Shown: positions 8,167 through 17,758, counted from the first letter of the stretch. The stretch is 64,000 bases of DNA from Deltaproteobacteria bacterium (GCA_029547185.1 JAKPPU010000145.1:53100-117099), one strand, 5' to 3'. Translations and numbers: made by a program. The notes: generated by a model not told the origin, from the sequence alone.

Positions 8167-8757
8167 TCATACGTGGAGGAACGAATCCGCCACGGCGAGG
8201 ATATCCCGGCTTACCTCTTCGTGCTTTCTGTCAGCATCGATGACCACGTGCCTCTTCTGCGAAGCGAGCTCGAGGAAAGCTTTTCTGATCTGCTCGTGGA
8301 AGCCAATCGCCTGGTTCTCGAATTTGTCGCCCGGCCTGATCCTCTTGAGGGCACGGGCCGGATCAATGTCGAGGACGAAGGTGAGGTCGGGCTCACGCCA
8401 GGTACCGGTGAGCTCCATGATCTGCCGGGTTCTTTCGACCCCGATTCCCCCGAGGACCCCCTGGTAGACGAGGGTCGAATCGATGAAGCGGTCGATGACC
8501 ACGATCCTGCCTTCGGCGACGGCCGGCTCGATGAGCTTTGTGATGTTCTCCCTGCGGGATGAAAGCACGAGGAGGAGTTCGGTGAGGTGGTCGAGCCCCT
8601 GCTCGAAGAAGAGCGGCCTCAATTGCTCGGAAAAAGAAGAGCCGCCGGGCTCTCTCAGGGAGAGCCACGGCAGCCCGCGTTGCTGAAGATGGTTGCAGAA
8701 AAGCTTCGAGTGGGTGGATTTCCCCACCCCTTCTCCGCCCTCGAAGCTTATGATCAC
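8167..8757 (-). CDS. tmk: Thymidylate kinase
   Basis: 196 residues. Phosphorylates dTMP to dTDP. P-loop GEGVGKST at 8-15, LREPGGSSFSEQLR after it, DRFIDSTLVYQG (the DR motif) in the middle and FVLDIDPARALKRI. Start is GTG at 8757, overlapping the last bases of ppdK as GTGA, so translation is coupled. A longer open frame running upstream in this phase lies inside ppdK and is not used. It is last in the ppdK-tmk pair. Confidence 0.93.
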   Translation of the reverse strand: MIISFEGGEGVGKSTHSKLFCNHLQQRGLPWLSLREPGGSSFSEQLRPLFFEQGLDHLTELLLVLSSRRENITKLIEPAVAEGRIVVIDRFIDSTLVYQGVLGGIGVERTRQIMELTGTWREPDLTFVLDIDPARALKRIRPGDKFENQAIGFHEQIRKAFLELASQKRHVVIDADRKHEEVSRDILAVADSFLHV

Positions 8758-11420
8758 TTTTTGCCGTTGCTCAGTGCTGCGTGAGCGGCAGCGAGCCTGG
8801 CGATCGGGACCCGGTACGGCGAGCAGCTGACGTAGTTGAGCCCGTTCCTGTGGCAGAACTCGATCGACGACGGTTCTCCGCCGTGCTCTCCGCAGATGCC
8901 CACTTTGAGGTCCTTCCTCGTTGCCCTGCCCTTTTCGACCGCGATCTTGATGAGCGCTCCGACTCCTGTCTGGTCGAGCGCCATGAACGGGTCTTTCGGG
9001 AGGATCTTCTTCGCGACGTAGACAGGCAGGAACTTGCCTGCGTCGTCTCTGGAGAGGCCGAAGGTCGTCTGGGTGAGGTCGTTCGTGCCGAAGGAGAAGA
9101 ACTCGGCCTCTCTCGCGATCTCGTCCGCCGTGAGCGCAGCCCGGGGCAGCTCGATCATGGTTCCGACCTTGTACTCGATCTTCTTCTTGTAGGCCTTCAT
9201 GACCTCTTCGGCCACCTCGACGGTCATCTTCCTCATGGCCTCGAGCTCCTTGACGTGGGCGACGAGCGGGATCATGATCTCGGGCTTGACGTCGATCTTT
9301 TCCTTCTTCGCCTCGCAGGCCGCCTCCATAATGGCCCTCACCTGCATCTCGTAGATCTCGGGGAAGGTAACGCCGAGCCTGCATCCCCGGTGGCCGAGCA
9401 TGGGGTTGGCCTCATGGAGGGAATCCCTCTTGGCCTTCACCTCTTCGACCGACTTCTTGAGCGCCTTGGCAACCTCTTTGACCTCTGCCTCGGTGTTCGG
9501 GAGGAACTCGTGGAGCGGAGGATCGAGGAGTCTTATCGTGACCGGCAGGCCGTCCATGACCGTGAAGATGGCCTTGAAGTCACCCTTCTGCATGGGCTTG
9601 ATCTTGTCCAAGGCCTTTCTTCTTCCCTTTTCGTCGTCGGCGAGGATCATCTCGCGCACGGCCAGGATCCTGTCCGCCTCGAAGAACATGTGCTCGGTGC
9701 GGCAAAGCCCGATGCCCTCGGCACCGAAGGTGCGCGCCACCTGCGAGTCCTTGGGCGTGTCGGCATTGGTCCTGACGCCGAGCATCCTGAACTCGTCCGC
9801 CCACTTCATGATGGTCCCGAAGGCTCCGGACAGGGACGGCTCGACGGTCTTCGACTGCCCGAGCATGATCTCGCCCGTGGTGCCGTCGAGCGATATCCAG
9901 TCGCCCTTCTTGATCTTCTCGCCGCCGATGGTGCAGACCTGCTTCTTGTAGTCGATCACGAGATCCTGGCACCCGGAGACGCAGCACTTGCCCATACCCC
10001 GGGCGACGACTGCCGCGTGGGAGGTCGTGCCGCCACGCGCGGTGAGCACGCCCTGCGCCACGTTCATGCCGTGGATGTCTTCCGGAGACGTCTCGAGCCT
10101 CACGAGGATGACCTTTTCCTTTTTGGCCGCCCACTCCTCGGCATCCTCTGCCGAGAACACCACCTTGCCGACTGCGGCGCCGGGCGATGCGGGCAGGCCT
10201 TTGCTCAGGACCTTTTTCTTGGCTTTCGGGTCGATCTGGGGGTGGAGGAGCTGGTCGATCTGCTCCGGGCTCACCCGCAGCACCGCCTCTTCCTTGGTGA
10301 TGAGCTTTTCCTTTACCATGTCGACGGCTATCTGGACGGACGCCGCTGCGGTACGCTTTCCGGTTCTGGTCTGAAGCATCCAGAGGCTGCCCTCCTGGAC
10401 GGTGAACTCGATGTCCTGCATGTCCTTGTAGTGCTTTTCGAGGGTCTCATAGATGTCCACGAGCTGCTTGTACTGGTCGGGCAGGGCTTCTTCCATGGAG
10501 ACATACGACTTGTCGCGCTTGCCCTTGATGTTGATGGGCATGGGCGTCCTGATGCCTGCCACGACGTCTTCGCCCTGGGCGTTCTGGAGATACTCGCCGT
10601 AGAAGACGTTGGCGCCGGTAGACGGGTCGCGGGTGAAGGCGACGCCGGTGGCGGAGGACTCACCCATGTTTCCGAACACCATGGCCTGGACATTGACAGC
10701 CGTGCCCCACTCATCGGGTATGCCGTTCAGCTTCCGGTAGGTGATTGCCCGCGGGGTGTTCCAGGACTTGAATACGGCCTCGATCCCTCCCCAGAGCTGG
10801 TCCATGGGGTCTGACGGCAGGTCGCGGCCGGTGAGCTCCCTGACCTTTTCCTTCAGGGAAGCCACGAGCTTCTTCAGATCGGCTGCGGTGAGCTCGGTGT
10901 CGAGCTTGACCTTCTTCTTGTTCTTCATCTTCTCGAGCTCTTCCTCGAGGACGTGGGAATCGGCCCCCATGACAACGTCGGAATACATCTGGACGAATCT
11001 GCGGTAGCAGTCCCAGGCGAACCGCTCGTTCCCGCTCATCTTGATGAGGCCGTGCACGGTTTCGTCATTGAGGCCCAGATTGAGGACCGTGTCCATCATG
11101 CCGGGCATCGATGCCCGGGCGCCGGAGCGCACCGAGAACAAAAGCGGCGCCTCGACGTCGCCGTAGCCCAGGCCCATGATCCGCTCGACCTTCTTGATGG
11201 CGTCTTTCACCTGACTTTTAAGATCCTTGGGCAGTCCCTTCGATTCGTAATAGATACTGCACATTTCTGTTGAGATAGTGAAGCCGGGGGGAACGGGTAT
11301 TCCCAGATTGGTCATTTCAGCAAGGTTCGCGCCCTTGCCGCCGAGGATATCCTTCATGTCTGCGCCGCCCTCGGCCTTCGTTCCCCTGCCTCCAAAGAGA
11401 TACACGTATTTCTTCGCCAT
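8754..11420 (-). CDS. ppdK: Pyruvate, phosphate dikinase
   Basis: 888 residues, full length. Interconverts pyruvate, ATP and phosphate with phosphoenolpyruvate, AMP and pyrophosphate; in anaerobes it serves PEP formation or PPi-linked glycolysis. The N-terminal nucleotide-binding domain shows GGKGANLAEMTNLGIPVPPGF, the central phosphohistidine is in GGTTSHAAVVARG (His about 468), and the PEP/pyruvate barrel ends with GICGEHGGEPSSIEF and YVSCSPYRVPIARLA (catalytic Cys about 866). GAGGGAG precedes the ATG. No PPDK regulatory protein gene is nearby. Confidence 0.97.
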   Translation of the reverse strand: MAKKYVYLFGGRGTKAEGGADMKDILGGKGANLAEMTNLGIPVPPGFTISTEMCSIYYESKGLPKDLKSQVKDAIKKVERIMGLGYGDVEAPLLFSVRSGARASMPGMMDTVLNLGLNDETVHGLIKMSGNERFAWDCYRRFVQMYSDVVMGADSHVLEEELEKMKNKKKVKLDTELTAADLKKLVASLKEKVRELTGRDLPSDPMDQLWGGIEAVFKSWNTPRAITYRKLNGIPDEWGTAVNVQAMVFGNMGESSATGVAFTRDPSTGANVFYGEYLQNAQGEDVVAGIRTPMPINIKGKRDKSYVSMEEALPDQYKQLVDIYETLEKHYKDMQDIEFTVQEGSLWMLQTRTGKRTAAASVQIAVDMVKEKLITKEEAVLRVSPEQIDQLLHPQIDPKAKKKVLSKGLPASPGAAVGKVVFSAEDAEEWAAKKEKVILVRLETSPEDIHGMNVAQGVLTARGGTTSHAAVVARGMGKCCVSGCQDLVIDYKKQVCTIGGEKIKKGDWISLDGTTGEIMLGQSKTVEPSLSGAFGTIMKWADEFRMLGVRTNADTPKDSQVARTFGAEGIGLCRTEHMFFEADRILAVREMILADDEKGRRKALDKIKPMQKGDFKAIFTVMDGLPVTIRLLDPPLHEFLPNTEAEVKEVAKALKKSVEEVKAKRDSLHEANPMLGHRGCRLGVTFPEIYEMQVRAIMEAACEAKKEKIDVKPEIMIPLVAHVKELEAMRKMTVEVAEEVMKAYKKKIEYKVGTMIELPRAALTADEIAREAEFFSFGTNDLTQTTFGLSRDDAGKFLPVYVAKKILPKDPFMALDQTGVGALIKIAVEKGRATRKDLKVGICGEHGGEPSSIEFCHRNGLNYVSCSPYRVPIARLAAAHAALSNGKK

Positions 11421-11558
11421 AGCAGTCTCCCTCTTTTCTCGATAGGTGTAGAATAACAGGGTGAGGATAGTATAAATGAAGTTTTACATTCAAGTAAAAA
11501 ATCGTGAGCGGCCCTGGTCGGGGAAGTTCTGTGACGAAGGGCGCCGGCTGATAAATCG

Positions 11559-12899
11559 TCAGGAAATCCTCTGCATTACGGACCTCGCCGCAATGATGCC
11601 CGAGCAGCTCGCCTGGATGAGCCCCCGGGTGATGCCGGCACCGTCGCCGATGACGTAAAGCCCCTTTACCTTCGTTTCGAGATTGCCTTTAAGCGAGATC
11701 CGGTTCGAGTAGAACTTGACCTCGACGCCGTAGAGGAGCGTATGGGCGGAAGCAATGCCCGGCGCGATCTTGTCGAGGCAGGAGAGCATTTCGATGATGT
11801 CCGTGAGGATCCGGTACGGCAGGCAGTAGCTCAGATCGCCGGGAGTGGCCTGCTTGAGCGTCGGTTTCGTCGTGCATTTGAGGAGCCGGGACGGGTTCGT
11901 CCTCCTGCCCGAGAGGAGATCTCCGAGGCGCTGGACGATGACGCCTTTTCCCAGCATGTTTGCGAGCTTCGCAATCGACTCGCCGTAGCCGATGGGGTCG
12001 TCGAAGGGCTCGGTGAAGTCCGCGCTCACGAGGATGGCGAAATTCGTGTTCTCCGTGCGTTTCCTCGCCCAGGAATGGCCGTTTACGGTCAGGATGTCGC
12101 CGAGCGTCTCCCGCACGACCTCGCCGTAGGGATTCATGCAGAACGTCCGCACCTTGTCGTCGAACGTCTTCGAGTAGTAGATGAACTTCGTCTCATAGGC
12201 CTTCCGGGTGAGGTCCTCCATGACCACGGCCGGAAGCTCCACCCTCACCCCCAGGTCGACAGGGTTGGGCCGGGTTTCGATCCCGAGCCTCTTCGCCTGG
12301 TCGGACATCCATGAAGACCCGGCCCTGCCCGGCGCAGCAATGACGAAACTCGTCTCGATGACCGTCCCGTCTTCGAGCTTCACGCCCGTGACCCTCCCAT
12401 CCTTTTCGAGGATGTCGCTGGCCTTGGTATTGAAGATGAGCTTCACCTTCGTGCTCAGGTCGCTGCGCATGTCCTTGAGGATGGTGTAGCAGTTCTCCGT
12501 GCCGATATGGCGGACCTTTGTCGGGATGTAGACGAGGCCTGCGAGCCGTGCCCGGGCGGAGATCCTGGCCGCATCGTCCGGATCGACGGAAAAGATGCCG
12601 CAGCCCGGCTCATAGCTCGTATAGATCCGGTCGACCTCGTCGAGGAGCGCCATGAGCTCTTCGTCGTTGAGGAGCGTCGAGAGCTGACCTCCGACATCGG
12701 TCGAGATGGTGAGCTTGCCGTCGCTGTATGCCCCGGCCCCTCCCCAGCCCACGAGCATTTCCCTGCCGTTGCGGCTCCTTTCAGTGATGTCCTTTCCCTG
12801 CTCGACCATGACGATGTCGAGATCCGAAGACTGCCTTGTCAGCTCGAGGGCTGTGAAGATTCCTGCCGGCCCTGCCCCGATGATCACGACGTCAGCCAT
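11559..12899 (-). CDS. FAD-dependent dehydrogenase/oxidoreductase, COG2509-like
   Basis: 446 residues from the ATG at 12899 (GGAGAGCGG upstream). The Rossmann start VVIIGAGPAGIFTALEL is followed by GREMLVGWGGAGAYSDGKLTIS and closes with GLYVIGDGAGITRGLIQASCSGIIAARS, the C-terminal FAD loop. This arrangement matches the uncharacterised FAD-dependent dehydrogenase family COG2509, related to geranylgeranyl-reductase-like flavoproteins; the substrate is unknown. It overlaps the 3' end of lptG by 8 bases, so it is translated from the lptFG transcript. Confidence 0.82.
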   Translation of the reverse strand: MADVVIIGAGPAGIFTALELTRQSSDLDIVMVEQGKDITERSRNGREMLVGWGGAGAYSDGKLTISTDVGGQLSTLLNDEELMALLDEVDRIYTSYEPGCGIFSVDPDDAARISARARLAGLVYIPTKVRHIGTENCYTILKDMRSDLSTKVKLIFNTKASDILEKDGRVTGVKLEDGTVIETSFVIAAPGRAGSSWMSDQAKRLGIETRPNPVDLGVRVELPAVVMEDLTRKAYETKFIYYSKTFDDKVRTFCMNPYGEVVRETLGDILTVNGHSWARKRTENTNFAILVSADFTEPFDDPIGYGESIAKLANMLGKGVIVQRLGDLLSGRRTNPSRLLKCTTKPTLKQATPGDLSYCLPYRILTDIIEMLSCLDKIAPGIASAHTLLYGVEVKFYSNRISLKGNLETKVKGLYVIGDGAGITRGLIQASCSGIIAARSVMQRIS

Positions 12900-13977
12900 A
12901 AACCGCTCTCCGTTTCCTGAAAAGGATGAAGGCGGCCAGCGCAAGGGCTGCTATGTTTGCTCCCCACGCGGCAACCAGAGGCGGGAGCATGCCCGAGCTC
13001 CCGATATCGGTCATTCCTGAATGGAGGAACCAGTAGGAAAGCCCGAGAATCAGTCCCACGGTGATTCCCTTGGCTATGCCCCCTGCCCTCGGGAACCTCA
13101 TCCCGAAAGGCACCACGAGAAGGGTTATGATGAAGGGTGCGACGGCGAAGCTTATTCTGCTGTAGTAGACGGTTTCGATCATGGGAGACGCTGTACCGCT
13201 GCTGCGGAGCTGCATGAGGTATTCCCTGAGATCGGGCAGGGGCAGGATCTCCGTATCGGTCTGTGCCATGACGAGGTCTTCGGGCTCTTTCGTGAGCGGC
13301 AGATTGAGGGCTGACCTCGGCGGAGATATCCCGTTTTCATTCAGGGTAATGACCTTCATCCCTCTGGCGACCCACCGGCCTGCAACCCAGTGTGCATCTT
13401 CCGCCCGGATGATTTCGCTGAGCCTGCCGCGCGAAAACCGGTAGCAGGTGATATTGTCCATGGTGCCCTTCGTCACGTCGAGACTGTCCACGCTGTAGAT
13501 GTCCTGGCCGACCTTGAACCTGCCGCCGGTGACCGTGAACGAGCCCGAGACGTCGCCTTTCCTGATCGTGAGGTTCTGAAGCCTGTTGGCCTTTCCCTGG
13601 GCTATGGGATAGAGGTAGAAGCTCGTGCATGCCATCAAACCGGTCGCCAGGACGCCCACGAGGAGGTAGGGGATATAGATCCTCGAGAGGGGAATGGAGC
13701 ATGCCTGCATGGCGATAGTCTCGCTGTTTCTCGCAAAAGAGGCCTGTGCTGCCAGGATGCCGAGGCAGACGGAAAAGGGAAGCACGAGATGGACCATCCG
13801 CGGGATCGACAGCCCGAGGAACTGCATGATGGTGGGTATGCTCGTGTTGTATTCCGCAAACGTGGTGAGGTCTCCGAACAGCTCGGATATAATCATGAGG
13901 AGAACCAGGCTCGCAAGCGCCATGAAGGACATCCACAATGCCCTCTTAAGGATATATTTCGGGATTATGCTCGTAAT
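12892..13977 (-). CDS. lptG: LPS export permease LptG, probable ATT start
   Basis: 361 residues if started at 13977. Inner-membrane subunit of the LptB2FG transporter that extracts LPS toward LptC/A/D. N-terminal helix (PKYILKRALWMSFMALASLVLLMIISELFG with internal breaks), paired helices around 60-120, a periplasmic beta-jellyroll domain (about 130-270), then three C-terminal helices. The family normally begins about six residues before the YILKR helix; that point holds no ATG/GTG/TTG but an ATT (13977) with AGGAG 7 bases upstream. The only in-frame ATG (14061) lies 84 bases further up inside lptF and has no ribosome-binding site. It overlaps lptF by 13 bases. Confidence 0.85.
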   Translation of the reverse strand: MTSIIPKYILKRALWMSFMALASLVLLMIISELFGDLTTFAEYNTSIPTIMQFLGLSIPRMVHLVLPFSVCLGILAAQASFARNSETIAMQACSIPLSRIYIPYLLVGVLATGLMACTSFYLYPIAQGKANRLQNLTIRKGDVSGSFTVTGGRFKVGQDIYSVDSLDVTKGTMDNITCYRFSRGRLSEIIRAEDAHWVAGRWVARGMKVITLNENGISPPRSALNLPLTKEPEDLVMAQTDTEILPLPDLREYLMQLRSSGTASPMIETVYYSRISFAVAPFIITLLVVPFGMRFPRAGGIAKGITVGLILGLSYWFLHSGMTDIGSSGMLPPLVAAWGANIAALALAAFILFRKRRAVYG

Positions 13978-15035
13978 CGGACCGCTCCTTTCCTTTGGCG
14001 GAGGCGTTTGAATGCCCAGAATGCACCGAGGAGGAAGAGGAAAAAGATATCGGGTATCCATGCACCGAGGGTGGGGTTTAAGACCTCTCCCTTCACGAGG
14101 CGATCAGCCATGAGGAATATCAGGTAGTAACACAGGATCGTGGCGATGCCCACCACGATTCCGGTGTGCCTGGGGGATCTGGGCTTCTGGATACCGAACT
14201 GGAGTCCCACGAGGCCGAGAATGACGTTGAGAAAAGGAAAGGCAAACCTGGTATAATACTCCTTGACGAGCTTGGGCGTCCGCTCCTTGCCCCGAATCTT
14301 TTCCAGGAGCTGGGTCTGGGTGAGCGTATCTGCGGAGCGTATGTTCAGCTTCCTCCTGAAGTCTGCTTCGAGGAAGAAGTCGTACTCGCCGAAGGTGATA
14401 TACCGCAGGCTCTTTTTCGACTCCATGTACAGGCTCCCGTCCACGAGCCTCATGAGGATGCCCGACGGGCGGACGTCGATGGTTCCTTTCTCGGCTGCTA
14501 TGACGGAGTGGGTCTTCCCCTTGGTTTCGATGAATACATTGGTAAGCCTTTTGGCCTTCCGGTTTACCGATTCGATATAGAGGGTGATGCCCTTGAACGT
14601 ATTGATGAATTCCCTCTCGGTAAGGAAGGCGTACACCTTCTCGGGTGCCTTCTGAATGAGCTTGGACTGTATCTTCTGCATGGACAGCGGACCCAGGTAC
14701 GTGGAGATGCCTACATGGAGGAACATGCATACGAAAGACAGACCGAGAATGGGGCCGTATATGCTGCTGCGCCTGATGCCGCACGCCTGCATGGCGATGA
14801 TCTCCGATTCGACCGACAGCTTCTCGAGGGCCATGAGGATGCTGAATATGAGGGCCATCGGCAGCACGAACACCGCTGTCGGGATGAGCGCCAGGATGAA
14901 GATGTCGAGATCATTTCCGGAGACGAGCTGGCCGATCTGCACCAGCTCGACGATGAGCATGACGCCGTAGAGGACGAGTGAGGCTCCGAGAAAGAGCTTC
15001 AGCAGATGGTTCAGGACATATCTTTGGATGATCAT
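13965..15035 (-). CDS. lptF: LPS export permease LptF
   Basis: 356 residues from the ATG at 15035 (MIIQRYVLNHLLKLFLG), the usual family start; upstream in-frame ATGs would add a non-family tail. Partner of LptG in the LPS transporter. Six membrane segments: one at the start, a pair at about 50-125 including VESEIIAMQACGIRRSSIY (coupling helix to LptB), a periplasmic jellyroll region, and three at the C-terminus. It is first gene of lptF-lptG-FAD dehydrogenase. The upstream region is shared with the divergent OmpA-like gene; the ribosome-binding site is weak. Confidence 0.92.
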   Translation of the reverse strand: MIIQRYVLNHLLKLFLGASLVLYGVMLIVELVQIGQLVSGNDLDIFILALIPTAVFVLPMALIFSILMALEKLSVESEIIAMQACGIRRSSIYGPILGLSFVCMFLHVGISTYLGPLSMQKIQSKLIQKAPEKVYAFLTEREFINTFKGITLYIESVNRKAKRLTNVFIETKGKTHSVIAAEKGTIDVRPSGILMRLVDGSLYMESKKSLRYITFGEYDFFLEADFRRKLNIRSADTLTQTQLLEKIRGKERTPKLVKEYYTRFAFPFLNVILGLVGLQFGIQKPRSPRHTGIVVGIATILCYYLIFLMADRLVKGEVLNPTLGAWIPDIFFLFLLGAFWAFKRLRQRKGAVRLRA

Positions 15036-15094
15036 GACGGCGGGATTATACTCACTGTATTCCTGCTTGTCCATATTTTTGGTATTAGCGAGGA

Positions 15095-15123
15095 TTGACA
15101 GGAGGGAGAGAAGCGAGTATGCT
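15095..15123 (+). promoter_or_regulatory. Sigma-70 promoter of the OmpA-like lipoprotein gene
   Basis: TTGACA (15095-15100), 17-base spacer, TATGCT (15118-15123). The -35 is perfect consensus. Predicted transcription start is near 15130, only ~3 bases before the ATG at 15133 and ~12 before the ATG at 15142. Confidence 0.65.
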
Positions 15124-15132
15124 CTTGACTCG

Positions 15133-15936
15133 ATGATTCCTATGTGCAAGCAACTGCGGATTCTCATTTTTTTGCCCATGGTTCTGGTTTTAGGGTGTGC
15201 TCATAAGTATACCGAGGAAGAGTACCAGAACATCGTCAATCAGCTCAGTGCGTGCTCCCAGGAGGTGAAGGCCGCCAAGGAGGAGAGCGCAGGCTCATCG
15301 AAGAACATTGCCCAGGTGCAGAAAAGGCTCGACCAGATGTCACAGGACCTCGGTGCGGCCATCAATGAAAAGCAGGAGCTCCTCGACCGGAATATCCAGT
15401 GCCTCGAGGAGAAAAAGGCTCTCATAAAGAAGCTTTCCCAATCGAGTATCGCAAACCAGGAGAAGAAAGAGGCTCAGGCCCGCATGAACAAAGGCTATGA
15501 GTACATCTCCTCTCTCATGGAGCCGGAAAGGCTCAACGACAATATCTACATCATCCGGACCCAGGAAAAGATCAAGATCGTCATACCCCAGAAGACGCTC
15601 TTTCCGACATCGACGAGCGCCTGGCTGACGCCCAAGGGAACGAAGCTCGTCAAGAAGATCGCGCTGGGCCTCAAACAGATGTCGCCGTCGTCGATAGAGA
15701 TCTCGGGCCATACCGATGGAACATTCGTAACGGATCAGAAAAACAGCGCTTATTCCACGAACTGGCATCTGGCTATGGCAAGGGCCCTTTCGGTGCTCCA
15801 GATTTTCGAAGAGTCCCATGTGAAGAAAGACAGGATGTGCGCCATTTCCTATGGCGATGCAAAGCCCATTACCGACAATGCAACCCCGGAAGGTAAATCC
15901 ATGAACAGGCGCGTGGAGATTGTGATTACGCCTTAG
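15133..15936 (+). CDS. OmpA-C-like peptidoglycan-binding lipoprotein
   Basis: 267 residues from ATG 15133; the ATG at 15142 is equally possible. The lipoprotein signal has the lipobox LVLGC (CKQLRILIFLPMVLVLGC), so it is membrane-anchored. Residues about 40-125 form a coiled coil (heptads around AKEESAGSSKNIAQVQKRLD). The C-terminal ~140 residues are an OmpA-like domain: IKIVIPQKTLFPTSTS, SIEISGHTDGTFV, NWHLAMARALSVLQIFEES and NRRVEIVITP, the peptidoglycan-binding fold. It resembles Pal or motB/OmpA family spacers. The 3' end overlaps the convergent transglutaminase gene by 11 bases. Confidence 0.85.
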   Translation: MIPMCKQLRILIFLPMVLVLGCAHKYTEEEYQNIVNQLSACSQEVKAAKEESAGSSKNIAQVQKRLDQMSQDLGAAINEKQELLDRNIQCLEEKKALIKKLSQSSIANQEKKEAQARMNKGYEYISSLMEPERLNDNIYIIRTQEKIKIVIPQKTLFPTSTSAWLTPKGTKLVKKIALGLKQMSPSSIEISGHTDGTFVTDQKNSAYSTNWHLAMARALSVLQIFEESHVKKDRMCAISYGDAKPITDNATPEGKSMNRRVEIVITP

Positions 15937-17758
15937 CCGCCGTCTTCCCTATCTTCTGAATAAGCTTCTTTGCCTTTGTCCTCACATCGATGTTCCTGCC
16001 GCCGAATCGCCAGGCGAGATAGTCGCAGAGAAAGGCCTCGTAATCATCGCGCAGGGTGGGGAATCTCTTTGCCACCTCTTCGAGGTGCTCCTCATGGGAC
16101 GATTGCATTCTGAGCACGAGCCCCTTCCTCTTGAGGGCCTTGAGAACGGCATGATACGGGCCCGACCTTCGGGCTTTCATTCCGAGGTAGGAAAGCCAGA
16201 GGAGCACTGCAGCGATCACTGCAGCCATCGATACCTTGAAGGCATATCCCATCTCGTGTTCGATATTGTGGGATGCAAAGAGCACGGCTGCAGCGATGCG
16301 GATCTGGTCATCGAGGGAATACTGGATCACCCACCTGATCCATCTGAACCGGAGCGCATCGATGATGCTCGATCTCTCGCCGGCGGACGCAAGCACCTGG
16401 GGTGTTGCCTCGACCGTGTGCCAGGAGCCGTCGAAATACTCTACCCATGCATGGGCATCGCACGCCCTGACGATGTAGTATCCCCCTGCCCGGTTGAACT
16501 CGTGCACGAGGAAGCCGGTCGCCACCCGCGTAGGGATGCCGCATCCCCTCATCATGACTGCCAGGGCAGAGGCGAAGTGCTCGCAACTTCCCCTTCTGCC
16601 GGTAAAGACGAACCAGTGGATCGGAAGTGCGCGGGCGGGGATGTCGAGCCCCTTGAGCGTGTACGAGCACCGGGCCTTCAGGTGGGAGGCCATGCGGTTG
16701 ATTCTCGTCTCAAGAGGGCCATTCCCTGCAACATATCGTCCCAGGGAAGCAACGCCCTCGAGCTCTCGGGGAACATCGGTGCCGCTCCGTGAGATCAGGT
16801 CATCGGTCCGTCTCACCCACAGCTCGTAGGCCGGAGGTATATCTTCGATCCAATACAGGTTGGAGCCTTTCCGGATACAGGAAGAAGGTGATACGTTCGA
16901 TACCTGGAACGGGTAGAAGACATTGAGGCTGTCCAGCCCCGCGGGATAGACTGTGAGCCTGTCCGTGGAGCGTGCATCCGGATGCAGGCCTGACCGGTGT
17001 GAGCCGGCTTTGACGAATCCCAGCTTCGACAGACTCTCGAGCCTTGACCCTGCCAGATAGAAGATTCGAGGAGCGCGGCCCTGGCTCCAGACGATACGCA
17101 TGACCACAGTGTTATTCGCGGCAACGGCCTCTCTTCGTGAGAGGTCGATGTCTTCGGAAAACCCCGTCTCCGGGCGGGATGCGAGCCCATGCTTGATGAT
17201 GGCCGAAGATGGCCTCGGGATGATGAAGAAGAGGATCGTGGAGGTGATGATGATGCCGGCCCAGACCCCGGGCCAGTGAAGGGGGCCGATCTTCTCCCGC
17301 GGCCCTGCTCCGAAGCTTGTCTCATCGAGATGCGACAGGATCATGGGTATCAGGAGGGCCATGACGACAAGCCCGAGGAGGAAGAAGGGGCTCTGGGTAA
17401 AGATCGTCGACAGGGTGACTTCGCTTAAGGCTATTCCGACAATCTGATAGATCTCCCTTCCGGTCTTGGGGAGGATGAGCCTGAGCATGGCGAAGTATAC
17501 GATGAGGTCCCTCAGGATGAAGAGCGAATCATCGATTCCCCGCATATACAGCTCGAAGAGCACGAGGAGAAGAGAAAGGAGCACGGTCTGCTGCGTGCTC
17601 AGCCGTATCCCGGCGGTGAACCTCATGCATATGAAGACGTGGACGGCGAAGAGGAGGACAAAGACATACAGAGGCAGGAGGCCGGCAAGACACAGCGAGA
17701 GGATGCCGGTACATGAGACGCCGACTGTGAGGAGCGGCAGTTCAGAGATAGATGACAT
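15926..17758 (-). CDS. Membrane transglutaminase-like protein (DUF3488/TgpA type)
   Basis: 610 residues from ATG 17758 (MSSISELPLL). Five to six N-terminal membrane helices (residues ~10-200), a periplasmic domain with a transglutaminase core, one helix near 500, then a cytoplasmic tail. Core residues: Cys in GRRGSCEHFASALAVMMRG, His in ACDAHAWVEYF; the usual third-residue motif D-[PA]-T-P reads VEATP here, Glu replacing Asp. It completes the MoxR / DUF58 / transglutaminase set, overlapping the DUF58 gene by 17 bases. The role of such sets is poorly known; envelope-protein assembly or modification is the usual guess. Confidence 0.85.
   Translation of the reverse strand: MSSISELPLLTVGVSCTGILSLCLAGLLPLYVFVLLFAVHVFICMRFTAGIRLSTQQTVLLSLLLVLFELYMRGIDDSLFILRDLIVYFAMLRLILPKTGREIYQIVGIALSEVTLSTIFTQSPFFLLGLVVMALLIPMILSHLDETSFGAGPREKIGPLHWPGVWAGIIITSTILFFIIPRPSSAIIKHGLASRPETGFSEDIDLSRREAVAANNTVVMRIVWSQGRAPRIFYLAGSRLESLSKLGFVKAGSHRSGLHPDARSTDRLTVYPAGLDSLNVFYPFQVSNVSPSSCIRKGSNLYWIEDIPPAYELWVRRTDDLISRSGTDVPRELEGVASLGRYVAGNGPLETRINRMASHLKARCSYTLKGLDIPARALPIHWFVFTGRRGSCEHFASALAVMMRGCGIPTRVATGFLVHEFNRAGGYYIVRACDAHAWVEYFDGSWHTVEATPQVLASAGERSSIIDALRFRWIRWVIQYSLDDQIRIAAAVLFASHNIEHEMGYAFKVSMAAVIAAVLLWLSYLGMKARRSGPYHAVLKALKRKGLVLRMQSSHEEHLEEVAKRFPTLRDDYEAFLCDYLAWRFGGRNIDVRTKAKKLIQKIGKTAAKA

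Noticed and set aside
8758..9384. In-frame N-terminal extension of tmk
   Set aside because: It lies wholly inside ppdK and reads as Arg/Gly-rich nonsense; the GTG at 8757 gives the normal thymidylate kinase start.
8781..10814. A 677-residue open frame antisense to ppdK
   Set aside because: It is a GC-bias shadow opposite a certain full-length enzyme; its composition is rich in Asp, Glu, Leu, Val and Arg in a repetitive manner, with no domain.
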